Shown here piece by piece: positions 8,063-11,568 of a stretch of 11,568 bases of DNA. Location of the stretch: positions 1 through 11,568 of the forward strand of contig SDVU01000652.1 in assembly GCA_016256075.1 (NCBI GenBank). The letters run 5' to 3'. The position numbers and the translations under genes are program-made. This DNA comes from Dictyocoela muelleri. Its lineage: Eukaryota; Microsporidia. A model generated the notes under the pieces. It was not told the DNA's origin. It searched no databases and worked only from the letters and a program-made list of their open reading frames with translations. Numbering within the stretch: position 1 is the first letter of the stretch; every line of letters starts with the position of its first letter.

Positions 8063-9017
8063 GGGTGTATTGTTTTTTTTACTATTCATTCCAATGAAAA
8101 GTAACTTATCGTAGAAAATAAATTTAAAAATTGCTTACATTAAAAATATATTAGAAGAAATTATATGTACAAAATTATGTAAATAATGTATCGGTTCTGC
8201 CAAACCTCTTAAGAACAAAATAAACATTGCCAAATTTACCAGAAGATAATGTCGCCAAGAAATTGCAATATTGAATGAACCGCCTTTTTTTAATTCGTGA
8301 ATTTATTTTTTAGATACAATATTTATATCGAGGATATTTTGTCTGAGAATAAAATTAAAGATATTTATTAGATATGATATTTCCCGAAAAACAGTGAGAA
8401 AAATTTTAATTTCTATAAGCGAGCTTTTGAAAGATTATCAAGATAATATTAGAATAGGAGGTGATAATACTGTAATTGCAATATATAAATCAAAATTCAA
8501 AAGGAAAATATAATAAGGACGATTAATTAAATGGGCACTAAGTTTTAGGCATGCTAGAGCGAGAATCAAATAAGATAATTTTATATAATGTATGTAATAG
8601 AAAATAAAATACATTCATGCCTTTGATTTTAAAACATGTTAGAGAGGTAAGCGTTATACATACAGATAATTAGAGAGTATATCTTGAATTAGAAAATAAA
8701 TATGTTCATAGGAAGGTGAACCATAGCCTAAACTTTGTAGACCCAATTAAGGGTGTAATATTAATACCATTGAAGGATTTGGGGTAGATATAAAATATTT
8801 CATCTCTAAAAGATATAGAGATGAAAGTGTTTTTCAAAAATTTTGAAACTTATATCCTTTTATAAGAAATGAGAAAACTAACTTGCTTAGTAAGCCGATT
8901 TTCATTGCTAAATAATAGTAAACTTAAAATATTTTTATTTTTTTTTATTGTTTTCTTTATTTTTAAAATTTCATTTCATGTGGAACAAGGATATTTTTTT
9001 AAAAAAATTGTACACCC
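8063..9017 (+). mobile_element. Merlin (ISXO2/IS1016-like) DNA transposon relic
   Basis: About 955 bp bounded by inverted termini gggtgta...ttttttt (8063-8080) and aaaaaaattgtacaccc (9001-9017), with a broken Merlin-type transposase between. The size fits a short Merlin element. The 8-bp target duplication typical of the family is not recognisable, in keeping with age. A second acaccc lies at 9045-9050, so the right end could be about 30 bp further out. Confidence 0.72.
8320..8880 (+). pseudogene. Merlin transposase (DDE), broken
   Basis: Pieces of an ISXO2/IS1016-type transposase in order. A helical DNA-binding part (ISRKTVRKILISISELLKDY, from about 8379) leads to the first catalytic Asp at 8463 (IGGDNTVI). 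The second Asp is at 8665 (VIHTDN). The hallmark VNHSLNFVDPIKGV (about 8717-8758) is followed by NTIEGF with the Glu at 8772, then IKYFISKRYRDESVF (about 8790-8835). Asp-to-Glu spacing is about 36 codons, normal for the family. In-frame stops at 8511 and 8514, further stops at about 8670 and 8784, and at least two frame changes show it is dead. The enzyme would have cut and pasted the element. It would normally be about 250-300 residues; the N-terminus is poorly preserved. Confidence 0.82.
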
Positions 9018-9059
9018 TCAAATGTGTATGATAATAGTACTACAACACCCGGTTTATTT

Positions 9060-9180
9060 TTTTTCGCCTTTGGCGAAAAAAGGACGTTTTAGTGGGCAGA
9101 ACACCCGTTTTTTCGCCAAGAGAATTTTATAATTTAATTTTATACTCATAAATCAAGGTTTAAGTTTTGAGAAAAAAGTT
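9060..9180 (-). repeat. Small hairpin-bearing repeat, copy A
   Basis: Inverted copy of about 9655-9785. Its core is a hairpin with a perfect 12-bp stem (ttggcgaaaaaa at 9070-9081, ttttttcgccaa at 9108-9119) and a 26-base loop. A second short palindrome shares one arm (tttttcgcc ttt ggcgaaaaa, 9060-9080). Next to the core, 9122-9150 (aattttataatttaatttta) is almost identical in the other copy. It resembles a tiny MITE or the end of a larger unrecognised element. No coding content. Confidence 0.85.
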
Positions 9181-9654
9181 ATAAACATATAATTTATTCA
9201 AGCGCCCAATAAAATTATTGGTTAAATTGCAATTAAATATTCAATACCATCTCATTTATAGATATTATTAACAATATTTCGCGATGTTTTTGTGATCACT
9301 TACCACTATTATGATGACATTAATCATTTTTAATTTGGAAATTTTAGTCTCCATGTTTTTGCTTCTTTTTACGCTAAGTCTATTGGTTAAGGGAAAATCT
9401 TAGCTCATTTTCTTTTATAATGACTTTCTTCTAATAAATTCATCATTTAAAGTCTCATTATTATTCAATTTTTTATATTTTTTTATTGAAATTCATGAAA
9501 CTTATTTCGGAACGTTAAACTTAAACGACCATTGTATTTCTGTTCGATAACCTTACAATTATCAATAACCAAAAATACTCTAGGTTCCCTTATTAGACAT
9601 AAAATTGTTTATTATTCAGTCAAAATTTTATCTATATTTTTTGTATGTTAAAAT
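9181..9654. other. Gene-free stretch between the two hairpin repeats
   Basis: AT-rich, without a long open frame. On the minus strand around 9500-9600 there is a short protein-like reading (VFLVIDNCKVIEQKYNGRLS) ending in a stop, and another about 9290-9400 (PLTNRLSVKRSKNMETKISK). These might be the remains of a gene in the unit bounded by the inverted repeats, but nothing is recognised and chance is not excluded. Confidence 0.35.
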
Positions 9655-9785
9655 ATTTCCAATTTTATTTCTTAAAATTTAATACTTGATTCATTAGTAT
9701 ATAAAATTAAATTATAAAATTATCTTGCCGAAAAACTGGTGTTTCGCTAATTAAAATGCCCGTTTTTTTCGGCAAAGGCAAAAAA
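9655..9785 (+). repeat. Small hairpin-bearing repeat, copy B
   Basis: Reverse-complement partner of 9060-9180. The hairpin stem is ttgccgaaaaa (9725-9735) with tttttcggcaa (9765-9775). Compared with copy A one G-C pair has become C-G, with both sides changed so that pairing is kept. The adjacent block (9695-9722) matches copy A almost base for base. Confidence 0.85.
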
Positions 9786-9795
9786 ACAGACTGCT

Positions 9796-9877
9796 TTTTG
9801 ATTTTCAAGAACTTTTCTTTATATATACAAGAAAAGAATAATACCTATTTTTAACCTATCATTTATGTAAAACCCAT
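9796..9877 (+). repeat. Direct repeat, right copy (partner 7916-7995)
   Basis: Starts about 10 bp after hairpin repeat B. With its partner it encloses the Merlin relic and both hairpin repeats, about 1.96 kb in total, suggesting either a larger element with terminal direct repeats or a dispersed repeat that happens to occur twice. Confidence 0.85.
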
Positions 9878-10047
9878 TTTTAAAGCTTTAATAACCATAA
9901 TAATATTATTATTAAAAACTTAACAATAACTATATTACTCTTATTTTCTAACCTTACATTAAAACATTGCGCTTTGATGTTAACTCGGTAAAAAATAACA
10001 TTTAATAAGAAAAAAATTATTATAAAATAAAAAGTTAAAACAAAATA

Positions 10048-10215
10048 TCATTTATTTCTCGCTTTTCTACTAATAATAACTCTTGAATATGGATCATTAT
10101 AAATTTCACCATATAAATTTGATTTCAATCTATTATGGTTATTCTCTAAATTCTCTAACAAATTTTCATTATTTTTTTTCTTAGTAAAAATTGATATAAT
10201 TGAAAAAAACATCAT
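10048..10215 (-). CDS. Possible small protein, 55 residues, unrecognised
   Basis: Open frame from ATG at 10215 (a second ATG follows at once) to TGA at 10048-10050. A GGG lies 5-7 bases upstream of the ATG (10220-10222), and an AATAAA (10051-10056) runs into the stop; both are features of compact microsporidian genes. The protein begins with a short hydrophobic stretch (MMFFSIISIF), then a very polar, Lys/Asn-rich part (ENLLENLENNHNRLKSNLYG) and a basic end (ISRKARNK). The frame is open 14 codons further up but without another ATG. It lies on the same strand as UFD1, about 260 bp downstream of it. No family recognised. It may be a small secreted or membrane-anchored protein, or a chance frame in AT-rich DNA. 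Confidence 0.35.
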   Translation of the reverse strand: MMFFSIISIFTKKKNNENLLENLENNHNRLKSNLYGEIYNDPYSRVIISRKARNK

Positions 10216-10329
10216 GTATCCCAGACTTTTATTTCTTATAAATAAAATTCGAAACAAAATTTACTTTTCGATTGAAATCAACATTTCAGTTTTAAAAATC
10301 AATAAGTTAAATTTAAAAACGTATTTTGA

Positions 10330-10465
10330 ATATAAAAACTTAAGAAGTATAAAATTAAAAAAATATGATTAAAAAAATATGATTAAGAAATTAAATTAAA
10401 AATGTATAAATTAAAAAAGTATATAAAAAATTATTATTAAAAAGCATAAATTAAAAGATTAAGAA
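10330..10465. repeat. Low-complexity A-rich repeat tract
   Basis: Irregular repeats of attaaaaaaatatg-like units between the small gene and UFD1, including two exact 14-bp copies side by side (10354-10381). It contains only an imperfect period and no gene. It lies just past the UFD1 stop and probably holds the end of its transcript. Confidence 0.75.
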
Positions 10466-10477
10466 CCTTAAAGATTA

Positions 10478-10483
10478 TTTATT
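10478..10483 (-). terminator. AATAAA overlapping the UFD1 stop codon
   Basis: On the minus strand AATAAA covers the TAA stop (10479-10481). Overlap of stop codon and polyadenylation signal is known in compact microsporidian genes. In such AT-rich DNA the motif also occurs by chance, so use as a signal is inferred. Confidence 0.45.
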
Positions 10484-11156
10484 TTAAATTCATATCTCTA
10501 CAAAAATAAATTCCATTTTTATTCATTCTAACACTTTTATGGCCATCCTCAAGATCGTAAATCTCAATAAACTTTAATATACTTTTCTCATTTTCAAGTT
10601 TTTCTTCATAACCAATAGGAGGCAAAAACTCAACTGCCAAATCAACATCAACAATATAAATTCCAATATCTTTAGGGTCAGTCTCCGTAACACTAAATGT
10701 AATTTTAGTATTTTCTAACACAAGTACAATATCGTCACCTCTAGTTAAAACTGGATAATTTCTCAATTGCATCTCAAGCTCGCGTTTGACAGAATCTATT
10801 TCCAAAAACTCGATTGAATGAGGCAACAGCTTAATAGACTTGCCTATTGGCAGAATAACATGTTTAAGAGTTATTAATGATGTACTACTAAAGTTAAGTT
10901 GGTTGTACAGCCATTCAGGTACAATTATTTCACCTTCCTGACTTGTAAAATCAAGAACACCACAATATGTTGAATAGTTTTTATTTTTTATCTCAAATAT
11001 GTAAGGCGTTGGGAGCTGTAGTTGTACAAGATCGTATAGAAGAGAATCTGGAAGTTTTACTTTTCCACCATAATTGTTTTTATCATTTTTAGGGAATGTA
11101 GAGGGATAGAGTGACCATTTTGTCGGCCTGTTTGATAAAAAAAGATCAAAAAACAT
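10479..11156 (-). CDS. UFD1: UFD1, Cdc48/p97 cofactor for ubiquitin-dependent protein extraction
   Basis: Intact 225-residue frame. In other eukaryotes Ufd1 pairs with Npl4 on the Cdc48/p97 ATPase and helps pull ubiquitinated proteins from membranes and complexes, including ER-associated degradation. The UFD1 fold is clear. The N-terminal double-psi barrel has YGGKVKLPDSLL at 29-40, and YCGVLDFTSQEGEIIVPEWL at 64-83 (GGVLEF-x2-EG-x-x-LP-x-W/M in homologues). PIGKSIKLLPHSIEFLEI at 103-120 and the second half-domain LRNYPVLTRGD at 131-141 follow, closing with VDLAVEFLPPIGYEE at 171-185. Only 40 residues follow, against about 150 in yeast Ufd1 (361 residues). A recognisable SHP box (F-x-G-x-G) for p97 binding is not seen, fitting microsporidian protein shortening. 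The start at 11156 is the first ATG and has CCCC just upstream. No intron is needed. Confidence 0.95.
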   Translation of the reverse strand: MFFDLFLSNRPTKWSLYPSTFPKNDKNNYGGKVKLPDSLLYDLVQLQLPTPYIFEIKNKNYSTYCGVLDFTSQEGEIIVPEWLYNQLNFSSTSLITLKHVILPIGKSIKLLPHSIEFLEIDSVKRELEMQLRNYPVLTRGDDIVLVLENTKITFSVTETDPKDIGIYIVDVDLAVEFLPPIGYEEKLENEKSILKFIEIYDLEDGHKSVRMNKNGIYFCRDMNLK

Positions 11157-11158
11157 TT

Positions 11159-11162
11159 GGGG
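11159..11162 (-). promoter_or_regulatory. CCC-type start-proximal motif of UFD1
   Basis: CCCC lies 3-6 bases before the UFD1 ATG on the minus strand, in otherwise C-poor DNA, and an AAATTT-like stretch (about 11168-11174) lies just upstream. C- or G-run motifs close to the start codon are reported for microsporidian genes and mark short 5' leaders. This supports the chosen start. Confidence 0.6.
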
Positions 11163-11568
11163 TAGTTAAATTTTCAAGAAATTAAAATTCATTAATGAGT
11201 CCAAAGGGAAACGGAAAATTAAATTTTAAATTTATAAGTTGATAAATTTTAAATTTATAAGTCTAAAGTTGATAATTCATTGTTATTATAATTAAAGTCA
11301 TTGAGTCTAAAAACTATTTTAATTTTTAAATTTTAAATATATGATTAAGATTTTGTCTAAATTTAATCACAAATTTTAAAACTTTATTCAACGATTATAA
11401 TATTTTGAGCTTTTCAACTTTTTGAAAATAAAAATTTTATAGTCCGTAAAATTGATAAAAATTGTTTTTTTATTTGGCACTGAGTTTTCACTCAGGGACC
11501 AGGTAAACATTCATACAACAGAGCTTATGAAAAAATAAAAGAATATTTGAGTTTCTTATGACGAGTTA
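11163..11568. other. Upstream flank of UFD1, no supported gene
   Basis: AT-rich. It holds a tandem duplication at 11220-11272 (two copies of taaattttaaatttataagt, the second with seven extra bases before ttga) and a small hairpin at 11480-11495 (ctgagt tttc actcag). The composition becomes more mixed after about 11470, where a 25-codon open stretch runs to 11558. This may be the edge of something beyond the window; nothing is recognised. Confidence 0.5.

Noticed and set aside
8798-8826. Perfect 10-bp stem hairpin (tttcatctct/agagatgaaa) suggesting a terminator or RNA
   Set aside because: It lies inside the conserved Merlin transposase motif reading ISKRYRDES, so the codons explain the sequence.
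8869-9132. 87-codon open frame on the plus strand rich in F
   Set aside because: Its first part is the tail of the Merlin transposase reading, and the rest crosses the transposon's right end and the hairpin repeat, so it is not a gene.
10216-10257. Upstream extension of the small minus-strand frame from a TTG
   Set aside because: Nuclear microsporidian genes start at ATG; the first ATG at 10215, with its upstream GGG, is the better start.
11484-11558. 25-codon open stretch at the right edge (includes HSYNRAYEKIKEYLSFL)
   Set aside because: Too short, no start codon context and a stop at 11559; it may be the fringe of another relic, but that cannot be supported.

Overview
The window reads as a piece of a transposon-rich microsporidian genome. 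It is strongly AT-rich. The only convincing intact host gene is a short, intron-free UFD1 on the minus strand near the right end. Its start has a C-run a few bases upstream and its stop codon is overlapped by an AATAAA signal, both habits of compact microsporidian genes. The surrounding sequence carries relics of three transposon types known from microsporidia: a Ty3/gypsy-like LTR element, a FLYWCH-type MULE and a Merlin (ISXO2/IS1016-like) element. The genus is not decided from sequence alone.

Layout. Positions 1-360: an unrecognised, broken coding relic on the minus strand. 907-1223: a nearly perfect palindrome (two 157-bp arms, 3-bp centre). 1614-7658: an old Ty3/gypsy-type element with two diverged LTRs of about 246 bp and the order gag, protease, RT, RNase H, integrase. 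Inside its gag region sits a dead MULE DNA transposon (about 2437-4171) with degenerate terminal inverted repeats and a transposase relic (2489-3878), bracketed by a 66-68-bp duplication of gag sequence. 7916-9877: a second repeat cluster with a dead Merlin transposon (8063-9017), two inverted copies of a small hairpin-forming repeat (about 9060-9180 and 9655-9785), and a pair of about 80-bp direct repeats (7916-7995 and 9796-9877) that enclose them all. 10048-10215: a possible 55-residue gene. 10479-11156: UFD1. The right edge is AT-rich sequence with a short tandem repeat.

How it works together. Nothing here looks like an operon or a working accessory system. The host contribution is UFD1, a cofactor of the Cdc48/p97 segregase in ubiquitin-dependent protein extraction. 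The left 10 kb is a graveyard of nested and adjacent transposons with no intact transposase. The features most worth a second look are structural: the long palindrome, a small hairpin repeat whose two copies differ by a pairing-preserving base swap, and the unexpectedly long duplication around the MULE.
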